Assembly (NCBI RefSeq): GCF_014280965.1
Contig: NZ_JACODZ010000006.1
Location: 62,001-126,000, forward strand
DNA from: Echinicola salinicaeni
GTDB lineage: Bacteria > Bacteroidota > Bacteroidia > Cytophagales > Cyclobacteriaceae
Direction: 5' to 3'
Length of the DNA: 64,000 bases
Below are positions 17,617 through 24,736 of the stretch, piece by piece. Below the pieces are notes generated by a model that made no database searches, was not told the origin of the DNA, and saw only the letters and a list, made by a program, of their open reading frames with translations. The translations under genes and the position numbers were made by a program. The first letter of the stretch is position 1; the number at the start of each line of letters is the position of its first letter.

Positions 17617-17647
17617 AAAGGTGTGAGAATTAGTCTTACACCTTTTG
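17617..17647 (+). terminator. Hairpin between peptide genes and CPBP gene (attenuator-like terminator)
   Basis: Stem AAAGGTGTGAG / CTTACACCTTT (11 bp with one G-T pair), 7-base loop, short T-run. It lies 11 bases after peptide 2 and 23 bases before the CPBP start. Partial read-through would give abundant peptide mRNA and less immunity mRNA; this is inference. Confidence 0.65.
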
Positions 17648-17669
17648 TATTATTTGATTAAAATCAAGA

Positions 17670-18296
17670 ATGTATAAAAAACTTTTCCAGTATCTCCTGA
17701 TCAACTTTTTAATTCAGATTTTAGCATTTTTGCTGAATAAGAAACTACTTGAATTGGGCTACCTTGAGCGCTTAAATCCATTTCAGCACGATGAAATCAC
17801 CCTTAGTTTTGTATTCAACCTTTTCCTCCTTCTTATAATTTTGGCCCCAGTTTTTGAAGAATTGGCGTTTAGGTTATTTCTTGTGCAGAATCCAATAAAT
17901 TTAAATATTGGAATAGCATTTTTCATTTCAGTAGCCTTCTTCAAAATCCTCAATTACTTTACCAGTATGAATATTTTCGTTGATTATGCACTACAACTCA
18001 TTCTGGTCGTCATACTATATTTATTATTAGACCAATTTATTAAGTCGATCCCCATTCCCAAAATGGGATTCCTCGAGCAACATTCATTTTTAATAATAAG
18101 CAGCGTTATATTCGGTTTATTTCACATCGGCATTTATTATACTAGTGAAACCATTTCCTTCAAAGTAATTTCTGTTTTAGGCTTTATGTTCTCAGGGTAT
18201 CTTTTTGGGAGATTCAGAATAAAGTACGGTATTTTCAACGCGATAAAATTACATGCCTCAGTGAATACGCTTGCATTTCTAGCTATTATATTATAG
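17670..18296 (+). CDS. CPBP (CAAX/Abi) family intramembrane metalloprotease, putative immunity protein
   Basis: A 208-residue polytopic membrane protein with the three CPBP signatures: EELAFR (63-68, EExxxR), FGLFH (148-152, FxxxH) and HASVN (195-199, HxxxN). About seven hydrophobic segments are visible. The same family includes eukaryotic Rce1 and bacterial Abi proteins, several of which give self-immunity to bacteriocins in Gram-positive plantaricin/sakacin-type loci. Its place just after two double-glycine peptides suggests immunity or peptide maturation. The start ATG 17670 follows an intergenic hairpin. All predicted catalytic residues are present, so it is likely active. Confidence 0.85.
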   Translation: MYKKLFQYLLINFLIQILAFLLNKKLLELGYLERLNPFQHDEITLSFVFNLFLLLIILAPVFEELAFRLFLVQNPINLNIGIAFFISVAFFKILNYFTSMNIFVDYALQLILVVILYLLLDQFIKSIPIPKMGFLEQHSFLIISSVIFGLFHIGIYYTSETISFKVISVLGFMFSGYLFGRFRIKYGIFNAIKLHASVNTLAFLAIIL

Positions 18297-18325
18297 CCTG
18301 TTTTTTTGTAGACGAAGCCATAAAT

Positions 18326-18438
18326 GCTAAGATCTAATCATTACACTAAAATTGTTTCCCCTTCATCTTTGGCTATTTGCTTGTGAGCCATTATCGGCCT
18401 TATCATAGAAAGAATTAGTGTAATGACTTAGGATTAGC
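18326..18438. repeat. 113-bp element bounded by 24-bp inverted repeats
   Basis: The left arm 18326-18349 (GCTAAGATCTAATCATTACA...) and right arm 18415-18438 (TTAGTGTAATGACTTAGGAT...) are complementary, with an uninterrupted 12-bp core (TCATTACACTAA / TTAGTGTAATGA) and a near-match beyond it. The 65-base interior contains shorter inverted repeats (GGCT...AGCC). It could be a MITE-like relic, a large transcript hairpin behind the CPBP gene, or both. No target-site duplication is obvious. Confidence 0.5.
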
Positions 18439-18454
18439 TGATAGCGGCCCTGGT

Positions 18455-18682
18455 TTGGTTTCATTACTTATAGTATACCTATTTTTTAACAAGCCTGCAA
18501 AAAGTCAATCCTCTTCCTTGAAAAGTGCCCTGCTCATTCTTACCATATATTTATCTCAAGAACTATTCTGTCTGGTGGTTCCAGGAATAATTGGAACTTT
18601 TAATTATAAAGATCTAATATTTTATATACTGGGTTTCTTGCTCATCTATTTTCTTGATTTCCACATAAAGGCTTTGGTATAG
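18455..18682 (+). CDS. Small hypothetical membrane protein (possible gene fragment)
   Basis: A 75-codon frame with three hydrophobic segments (VSLLIVYLFF, ALLILTIYLSQELFCLVVPG, LIFYILGFLLIYFL). It has no in-frame ATG; the only nearby starts are TTG codons, and a stop lies about 50 bases upstream, inside the inverted-repeat element. It follows the CPBP gene on the same strand, so it may be the 3' remnant of a larger membrane protein cut by the repeat element, or a short immunity-type protein read from TTG. No family was recognised. Confidence 0.35.
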   Translation: MVSLLIVYLFFNKPAKSQSSSLKSALLILTIYLSQELFCLVVPGIIGTFNYKDLIFYILGFLLIYFLDFHIKALV

Positions 18683-18763
18683 CTAAACTGTGACTTTTTC
18701 GATCTTCCCTTCCTTTCTAATTTTAAGCATTTTTCAGTAGATTGGATCAAAACAAAGCTCAAT

Positions 18764-19210
18764 ATGTCCACACTTCTTTATTTTGGGTATGCTAGCAACC
18801 TAGACCAGTCCACACTGGATAGTCGCCTCATTCATCCTTCGAAATATATGGGAATAGGTGTTCTCAAGGGTTATGGATTCCGGTTCAACCATAAAAACCC
18901 AAATGGAACTGCCAGAGCCAATATCCTCAAAAGTCCAAATGAAACTGTTTATGGAGCCCTATACCAACTCCACCAAGAGGACATTGAGCATTTTCTAAAA
19001 TCAGAGCAGCGCTATGATTTCAAAGCATTGGATGTACATACAAAAAGTGGGGAAGCAAATGCTTTCACATTCATTTCCCCACAAAATATATCCAGAATTT
19101 TTCCTGAAAAGGAATACCTCGAAACTATTCTAAAAGGTGCAAAAAGCATAAAACTACCCAACACCTATATAAGTTACATTTTAAACAGAAATGAACATAA
19201 ACTGTATTAA
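18764..19210 (+). CDS. Gamma-glutamylcyclotransferase-like (AIG2/GGCT fold) protein
   Basis: A 148-residue single-domain protein with the substrate-binding motif FGYASNL (7-13, family YGSNL) and a candidate catalytic Glu in FLKSEQRYD (E81). The family releases 5-oxoproline from gamma-glutamyl peptides or amines; the substrate is not determinable here. It contains the typical GYGFRFNHKN and VYGALYQL strands. It is cytosolic and apparently monocistronic, 81 bases past the small membrane frame. Confidence 0.82.
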   Translation: MSTLLYFGYASNLDQSTLDSRLIHPSKYMGIGVLKGYGFRFNHKNPNGTARANILKSPNETVYGALYQLHQEDIEHFLKSEQRYDFKALDVHTKSGEANAFTFISPQNISRIFPEKEYLETILKGAKSIKLPNTYISYILNRNEHKLY

Positions 19211-19272
19211 ATAGTAAATCAAATGTTAAAAAACATAAATGAGATATTATAAATTCCTCTCAAATTATCTTA

Positions 19273-20676
19273 TTATTTGTCTTCAACCAACTCCTCTTTC
19301 TCTTTGGGCTTCACATATCTTGGCCTAATCAAAAGTCTTAGAGCTGGATCAAAAGAGAGATAGTTCCAAGCCCAGTCTAAGAAAATAAATATTCTGTTTT
19401 TTACTCCAACAATGGCCATGAGATGGACAAAAAGCCAAGTAATCCAAGCAATGAATCCTTGAAACTTAACAAATGGTAGATCCACTACAGCCAAGCTCCT
19501 TCCTACAGTGGCCATAGATCCAAGATCTTTGTACTTAAATTTCTTTATGCTACGGTTATCAGCTATTGCTTTTAAATTATTAGCCAAATTATCCGCCTGC
19601 TGAATAGCTACCTGTGCAACCTGAGGATGACCTCGAGGATAATCTTCATCAGTCTGTATACACAAATCCCCAACAACATAAATTCCTTCCGTATCGACTA
19701 ATGCATTGAATTCATCCACTTTCAATCGTCCATTGGGAATCATCTGCTCTTTTCTAAGCCCTTTAATATGGTTAGGCTTGACACCTGCTGCCCAAAGCAA
19801 GGTTCGGGTCTCCAAGCTTTCATGATCTTTGATCTTAATGGTGAGCCCATCATAATCCTCCACAACCGCATTGACCATGATTTCCACCCCCAACTTGTCC
19901 AGATATATCACTGCCTTATCACTGGCCTCGGTCGACATACCCGCTAACAGTTTTGGTCCTGCTTCGGCCAGCACAACTCTCATATTCTGAAAATTCAATT
20001 CAGGATAATCCTTGGGAAAAACATTGTTTCTCAGCTCTGCAATAGCTCCGGCCAGCTCTACTCCTGTTGGTCCACCACCTACAATGACTACATTCATCAT
20101 GGATTTTCTCTTTTCCACATCAGCAATATTGATGGCCTTTTCATAATTGGAGATGATACGGTTCCTAATGTAAAGAGCTTCAGAAACAGTTTTCATGGGC
20201 GTACTGTGCTCCATGATATTCTTCATTCCAAAATAATTCGTATCTGCTCCCATGGCCAAAACCAAATAATCAAAATCGATATACCCTACATTGGTATACA
20301 ATCTTTTACTATTTTGGTCCAACTCCAAGGCTTCTGCCATCCTGAAGGTAACATTGGGAGTATGGTGAAATATCTTACGCAAAGGAAAGGAAATGGCACT
20401 CGGCTCTAATGCTGCTGTAGCAACTTGGTAAAATAAAGGCTGAAACTGATGATAATTATTCTTGTCCAGAAGGATCACCTGATATTCAGAATTGACCATC
20501 TTTCTGGCCAATTTGAGTCCAGCAAAACCTCCCCCTAAAATGACCAATTTAGGTCGGTTGGATACAGGGAGATTTGGAATGGGGTAATTTATAGTCTCTG
20601 GCATAGCTGCTAGGGTTAAGTCTATAATTTGTTGAAGCAAGTCCGTTAATATTGCCATAACAAATATAAAAAGCAT
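19273..20676 (-). CDS. ndh: Type II NADH:quinone oxidoreductase (NDH-2)
   Basis: A 467-residue (or 443 from an internal start) membrane-associated flavoprotein passing electrons from NADH to quinone without proton pumping. The FAD fold is VILGGGFAGLKLARKM, the NADH fold VIVGGGPTGVELAGAIAEL, and VVGDLCIQ precedes the quinone-site helix HPQVAQVAIQQADNLANNL. C-terminal hydrophobic helices (about 400-440) anchor it to the membrane. The first 24 residues (MLFIFVMAILTDLLQQ...) are unusual for the family; Met25 (20604), just before PETINYP, is an equally good start. Confidence 0.9.
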   Translation of the reverse strand: MLFIFVMAILTDLLQQIIDLTLAAMPETINYPIPNLPVSNRPKLVILGGGFAGLKLARKMVNSEYQVILLDKNNYHQFQPLFYQVATAALEPSAISFPLRKIFHHTPNVTFRMAEALELDQNSKRLYTNVGYIDFDYLVLAMGADTNYFGMKNIMEHSTPMKTVSEALYIRNRIISNYEKAINIADVEKRKSMMNVVIVGGGPTGVELAGAIAELRNNVFPKDYPELNFQNMRVVLAEAGPKLLAGMSTEASDKAVIYLDKLGVEIMVNAVVEDYDGLTIKIKDHESLETRTLLWAAGVKPNHIKGLRKEQMIPNGRLKVDEFNALVDTEGIYVVGDLCIQTDEDYPRGHPQVAQVAIQQADNLANNLKAIADNRSIKKFKYKDLGSMATVGRSLAVVDLPFVKFQGFIAWITWLFVHLMAIVGVKNRIFIFLDWAWNYLSFDPALRLLIRPRYVKPKEKEELVEDK

Positions 20677-20760
20677 AAACTTGAAAAGTACTTGTTTAGC
20701 CAGTTATGATGAGCCAATTCAAAAGATTTATTATTTTTACAAACCTGAAATTAAAATGAT

Positions 20761-21468
20761 ATGGGAAGAGCATTCGAATTTAGAAAAGAAAGAAAGTTCA
20801 AGCGTTGGAGTAAAATGTCCAAGGTTTTTACCCGCTTGGGCAAAGAAATAGTTATAGCCGTAAAAGCTGGGGGGCCTGACCCTGACAATAACCCTAAGCT
20901 AAGGACGGTCATGCAAAATGCCAAGGGCGCAGCCATGCCCAAAGACCGTATCGAAGCTGCCATTAAAAGGGCCAGCAATAAAGACCAGAGCAATTACGAA
21001 GAAGTAGTATATGAAGGCTTTGCACCGCATGGCGTGGCTATTTTATTAGAAACTTCAACCGATAATATCAACCGTACTGTAGCCAATGTTAGGCATTACT
21101 TCACTAAAGGAGGCGGATCATTGGGTACTTCAGGTTCGGTTAGTTTTATGTTTGACCATAAAGCTGTATTTAGATTCCCTAAAGATGAACATGACCTTGA
21201 AGAGCTCGAGCTTGATTTGATAGATTTTGGTTTGGAGGATATTGATGAAAATGAGGGCGAAATATTCATTTATACTGCCTTTGAGGAATTTGGCAATATG
21301 CAAAAAGCTTTGGAAGACCGTAATATAGAAGTTACCAGTGCAGAATTCCAGCGCTTCCCAACCACAACGGTTGACCTAACAGAAGAGCAGGAAGAAGAAG
21401 TCAATAAGATGATAGAAAGAATGGAAGAGGACGATGATGTCAACAATGTCTATCATAATATTTCATAA
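20761..21468 (+). CDS. YebC/PmpR-family DNA-binding regulatory protein
   Basis: A 235-residue TACO1/YebC protein. It contains the family segments MGRAFEFRKERKFKRWSKM, VFTRLGKEIVIAVKAGG, DNNPKLRTVMQNAKGAAMPK and the acidic C-terminal domain ending in a negatively charged tail. YebC proteins act as transcription regulators or, as recently shown for some, help ribosomes through proline stretches. It is a single gene closed by a strong terminator at 21489, divergent from ndh with 84 bases between starts. Confidence 0.95.
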   Translation: MGRAFEFRKERKFKRWSKMSKVFTRLGKEIVIAVKAGGPDPDNNPKLRTVMQNAKGAAMPKDRIEAAIKRASNKDQSNYEEVVYEGFAPHGVAILLETSTDNINRTVANVRHYFTKGGGSLGTSGSVSFMFDHKAVFRFPKDEHDLEELELDLIDFGLEDIDENEGEIFIYTAFEEFGNMQKALEDRNIEVTSAEFQRFPTTTVDLTEEQEEEVNKMIERMEEDDDVNNVYHNIS

Positions 21469-21488
21469 TTAATGAAACAATCCCTAAT

Positions 21489-21518
21489 GCCTTTGGTTAT
21501 ACGCCAAAGGCTTTTTTA
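21489..21518 (+). terminator. Rho-independent terminator after the YebC-family gene
   Basis: Perfect 8-bp stem GCCTTTGG / CCAAAGGC, 7-base loop, followed by six T, 20 bases past the stop. Confidence 0.92.
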
Positions 21519-21538
21519 TTTTTAATCAAAGCTATTTA

Positions 21539-22111
21539 ATGGCATTTCCTAAAAGAAAAAATATTCAAAGGCGAGACCGCCAACAATTGGTCGTTGTGGG
21601 CAGCAATAATCCCGTAAAGATCAATTGTACAGAAAGTGGTTTTGCCCATGCTTTTGAACAATCCTATTTTGTGGTTCAAGGCCTCAATGTTGATTCAGAA
21701 GTCAGCGATCAACCCATTGGTGATGAAGAAACCTATAAAGGAGCCCATAATAGGGCAAAAAATGCCAAAAGTGCATTTCCTGAAGCAGATTATTGGGTGG
21801 GCATTGAAGGTGGAGTAGCCAAGATGGAAAACGACCTGGAAGCCTTTGCCTGGATAGTTATTTTAGACAAAAATGGAAAAGAAGGAAAATCCAGAACGGC
21901 AACTTTCATCTTGCCTGAAGCGATCAGTAAGCTGGTAAATGATGGAATGGAGCTTGGAGAAGCTGATGACCAGGTCTTTCAAAGGGAAAACTCCAAACAA
22001 GGAAATGGTGCTGTTGGAATTTTAACCAATGGAACCATCAATAGAAAAGAATATTATTACCAAGCAGTCGTTTTAGCTTTGATACCATTTATAAAAGAGG
22101 AACTGTATTAA
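21539..22111 (+). CDS. yjjX: Inosine/xanthosine triphosphatase (YjjX family, DUF84)
   Basis: A 190-residue house-cleaning NTPase that hydrolyses non-canonical ITP and XTP. Visible motifs include VVVGSNNPVKINCTESGF near the N-terminus, DQPIGDEETYKGAHNRA, DYWVGIEGGV with the metal-site Glu, and NGAVGILTNGTINRKEYY near the C-terminus. It starts at ATG 21539 immediately downstream of the previous terminator. It is slightly longer at the N-terminus (about 17 basic residues) than the E. coli enzyme. Confidence 0.92.
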   Translation: MAFPKRKNIQRRDRQQLVVVGSNNPVKINCTESGFAHAFEQSYFVVQGLNVDSEVSDQPIGDEETYKGAHNRAKNAKSAFPEADYWVGIEGGVAKMENDLEAFAWIVILDKNGKEGKSRTATFILPEAISKLVNDGMELGEADDQVFQRENSKQGNGAVGILTNGTINRKEYYYQAVVLALIPFIKEELY

Positions 22112-22207
22112 GAAACTCTATGGCCTATAGATTTTTTCAATTGGTTTAGTAATTTAATTGATACTACTTTTGTTTCATCAATAAGCAACACATAAACGAA
22201 CAAGAAT

Positions 22208-22522
22208 ATGTTACAGGAATTAGAACAAGACAACCTTCAGGAAGTAGTTTCACAAAATGAAAAAGTGATTGTACAGTATGGTGCAACATGGTGTGGTAAC
22301 TGCCGTATCATGAAGCCAAAAATGAAAAGACTTTCTGGTAGCTATGAAGGAATCACTTTTTTGTATGTAGATGCTGAAAAACTTCCTGAATCAAGAAAAT
22401 TGGCGGAGGTAACCAACCTACCAACTTTTGCCACTTTCAAAGACGGTAAATTGGTTAACCAAACGCAAACAAATAAAGAAGATAACCTTAAAGCTTTGAT
22501 AGATGAGATTGCCAATAATTAA
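22208..22522 (+). CDS. Thioredoxin-family protein
   Basis: A 104-residue thioredoxin fold with active site WCGNC (C29 and C32) instead of the canonical WCGPC, and the cis-Pro region VTNLPTFATFKDG. There is no signal peptide, so it is cytosolic. The altered dipeptide (GN) should shift redox potential. It overlaps the next gene by 20 bases in another frame, showing translational coupling with a DUF6952 protein. Confidence 0.9.
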   Translation: MLQELEQDNLQEVVSQNEKVIVQYGATWCGNCRIMKPKMKRLSGSYEGITFLYVDAEKLPESRKLAEVTNLPTFATFKDGKLVNQTQTNKEDNLKALIDEIANN

Positions 22523-22760
22523 GCATGTACTCGGTTTTATCGAGGAAAACGATGAGGATTGGGTGAATGAATCCATAGAACTACTTGAATCAATGACCGA
22601 AATCCCTTCACTGAAGGATGAGGAATTGGAAGTTATGGGTGAATTACTCTCCAACCTTTATGGTACATTAGAAGTAAACACCATGATCAAAGATGGCATG
22701 GATAAAAAAGAAGCCATGAATGCTTTTATGAAGCGTGTAATGGGTTCCATAGACAAATAA
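22503..22760 (+). CDS. Small conserved Bacteroidota protein (DUF6952-like), coupled to thioredoxin
   Basis: An 85-residue acidic, all-helical protein starting MRLPIIKHVLGFIEEND and ending FMKRVMGSIDK. It resembles short proteins found directly behind this thioredoxin in Bacteroidota (named DUF6952 in databases, from memory). The start lies within the last 20 bases of the thioredoxin gene, so both products are probably made together and may interact. No catalytic motif or cysteine is visible. Confidence 0.8.
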   Translation: MRLPIIKHVLGFIEENDEDWVNESIELLESMTEIPSLKDEELEVMGELLSNLYGTLEVNTMIKDGMDKKEAMNAFMKRVMGSIDK

Positions 22761-22792
22761 AAAAATCCCCGGTATATCAACCGGGGATTTTT
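22761..22792. terminator. Bidirectional terminator between DUF6952-like and nitroreductase genes
   Basis: A 12-bp perfect stem AAAAATCCCCGG / CCGGGGATTTTT with loop TATATCAA. It directly abuts both stop codons of the convergent genes. Confidence 0.95.
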
Positions 22793-23398
22793 TTATTTCA
22801 CCCATTTTACTTTTTCAGCAATCGGATTTCTCCTGCCTGCTGGCCAAACATCCAACTTCGGCTTGGCCACATAGAAAAATCCCATCAACTTATCTTCCTC
22901 TCCTAATCCAAAATATTCCTTTGCTTCAGGATAAAAAGTCACCCCGCCTGTTCCCCAATAGGCCGCCAATCCGTGGGCACTGGCTGTCAAGTACATATTC
23001 TGCACTGCCATAGAAACTGAAGCTACTTCCTCCATCTCTGGAAGATTAGCCTTCAAATCACGCTTCATGGCTATTGAGATTACATGAGAACATTTCAGCG
23101 GGTTTTTTTGAAGCTTTTGATAAACTGCCTCTTTAAAATTCCCATTTCTTTCTGCTCTTTCCTTATAACATTCAGATTGGAAATCAGCCAATTCTTTAAG
23201 CCCTTCACCTGTAAAAACTGTAAATTCCCAAGGCTCAGTTAATTTATGCGTAGGCGCCCAGTTGGCATTTTCCAGCATTTCTTCAATGATACTATCTTCT
23301 ACAGGATCATTTTCTTTAAATTGTGCCACAAACATTGAGCGACGGTTTCTAATAATTTTATTTACCTCCTCTATATTAAATACTGGTTTTTCCATCAT
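22793..23398 (-). CDS. Nitroreductase-family protein (YdjA-like)
   Basis: A 201-residue FMN-dependent oxidoreductase. The FMN-phosphate segment IIRNRRSMF is at the N-terminus, NANWAPTHKLTEPWEF and ASVSMAVQNMYLTASAHGLAAYWGTGG are the conserved middle, and GFFYVAKPKLDVWPAGRR is near the end. The short length fits the YdjA subgroup. It reduces nitro compounds or quinones with NAD(P)H; the physiological substrate is unknown. It is a single gene. Confidence 0.9.
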   Translation of the reverse strand: MMEKPVFNIEEVNKIIRNRRSMFVAQFKENDPVEDSIIEEMLENANWAPTHKLTEPWEFTVFTGEGLKELADFQSECYKERAERNGNFKEAVYQKLQKNPLKCSHVISIAMKRDLKANLPEMEEVASVSMAVQNMYLTASAHGLAAYWGTGGVTFYPEAKEYFGLGEEDKLMGFFYVAKPKLDVWPAGRRNPIAEKVKWVK

Positions 23399-23687
23399 AG
23401 GTAATATTTCTATTTTAATAATTCTTGAACAACTAATTTTTTATGCAAAGGTAACAAGGGCTGATATTGCTACTGATCATTATTTAATATTTATCAATTA
23501 AATAATCATTAAATAGGTTCAAAAAATTGGCCACAAAATAGATTCATATTAATATTAGTCTTCATTTTTTAGCAAAAACTTGTCATATGTCCATAAAGAC
23601 GTAAAGATGTCGCCGATTAGACGCAACTGCGACACTATCATTACAGCCCTAGCATGAGTAGTTTTGAGACATACAAATCATAAAATC

Positions 23688-24302
23688 ATGACAAAAGAAA
23701 CAATAGCACAAAAACTAAGAGCGCTAAGAACCTCCAAAGGAATATCTCAAGAATTTTTAGCAGATGAAGCAGGACTGAGTTTAAGAACCATTCAACGAAT
23801 AGAAAATGGAGATTCCAAACCCAGCGGGGCTACCTGTACCAAACTTGCCGAAGCGCTAAAATTAGATCCCCAAGTACTATTGGACACCGATCATTCAAAG
23901 GACATCGCTTATCTTAAAAAGCTAAGCCTTTCTGCCCTTTCTTTTATTTTATTCCCCCTGCTGGGAATTCTAGTCCCTGCTATTCTTTGGGTACTTAAGA
24001 AAGACGAGGTAAAAAACATCAACGAGGTATCCAGAAACTTGATCAACTTTCAAATCACCTGGGTGCTACTACTATTCCTTATTCCATTTATTCTGATCCC
24101 AATAATAGGGATGTTTCTCAGTATTCTTGTTTCATTCGTTTTTAAAGAGGCAATCTCTTTCAACATTGGTTACTATGGAGTTAGAGTTATTTGGGTTTTG
24201 ATGTACATTGTCAATGCCACTTTTATCATCATCAATACCTTTAGAATTCACGACCAAAAGGACACAAAATATTACCCAAAGATCAGATTCATACGAGCTT
24301 GA
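23688..24302 (+). CDS. XRE-family regulator fused to a DUF4870-like membrane domain
   Basis: About 204 residues. A helix-turn-helix of the XRE type (MTKETIAQKLRALRTSKGIS, then LRTIQRIENGDSKPSG) occupies 1-65. Three to four hydrophobic helices follow (LSALSFILFPLLGILVPAIL, WVLLLFLIPFILIPIIGMFL, VIWVLMYIVNATFIIINTF), resembling DUF4870. A membrane-tethered transcription factor is implied; what it senses is unknown. An upstream TTG (23664) would add eight residues, but ATG 23688 is the likely start. The helix set is cut tightly after NTFRIHDQKD, typical of this family. Confidence 0.8.
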   Translation: MTKETIAQKLRALRTSKGISQEFLADEAGLSLRTIQRIENGDSKPSGATCTKLAEALKLDPQVLLDTDHSKDIAYLKKLSLSALSFILFPLLGILVPAILWVLKKDEVKNINEVSRNLINFQITWVLLLFLIPFILIPIIGMFLSILVSFVFKEAISFNIGYYGVRVIWVLMYIVNATFIIINTFRIHDQKDTKYYPKIRFIRA

Positions 24303-24736
24303 TCTTATCCTATTTTATTTATCTAAAGTATCTTATTTTATGACTATTCTAAATTTTTTCCGTAACCCAATAGAAACGAAATATTTGTACGCAAATTAAT
24401 CATTCGGCCTTGGGAGCATTCGTTTTTGGGACAGTTGATGGGGGCGTTAAAAAAATGAGTTAGCTCGCGAAGTGGACGAGCGAGATCCGCTCATTTTTAG
24501 CCTACGGAAAATGGCACAAAATCAAATTGAGACAAACGTATTACATTCGGAAACGAAATTAGCTCAATTTGAAGAGGGTTCCTCGGCCTAGATTTTTGGT
24601 TCTTTTCATCGATGGAAATGCTTAGCATTCATGAAGGCCACTAAAAGCTAAACTATCCCTGAATAAAAGAACAGAAAACAACAAGTTCCTCACAAAGTTC
24701 GGTTACCCACAACATTGCGGACACACATAATTTACT
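24303..24736. repeat. 434-bp intergenic with a nested palindrome (24451-24498)
   Basis: No ORF is supportable. A 9-bp outer stem AAAAATGAG (24451-24459) / CTCATTTTT (24490-24498) encloses an inner stem GCTCG (24463-24467) / CGAGC (24477-24481). The rest (GAGGGTTCCTCGGCCTAG, TTTTTGGTTCTTTTCATC) looks like decayed intergenic repeat sequence of a kind I associate with Cytophagales genomes. A function as a terminator, small RNA or mobile relic is unresolved. Confidence 0.4.
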
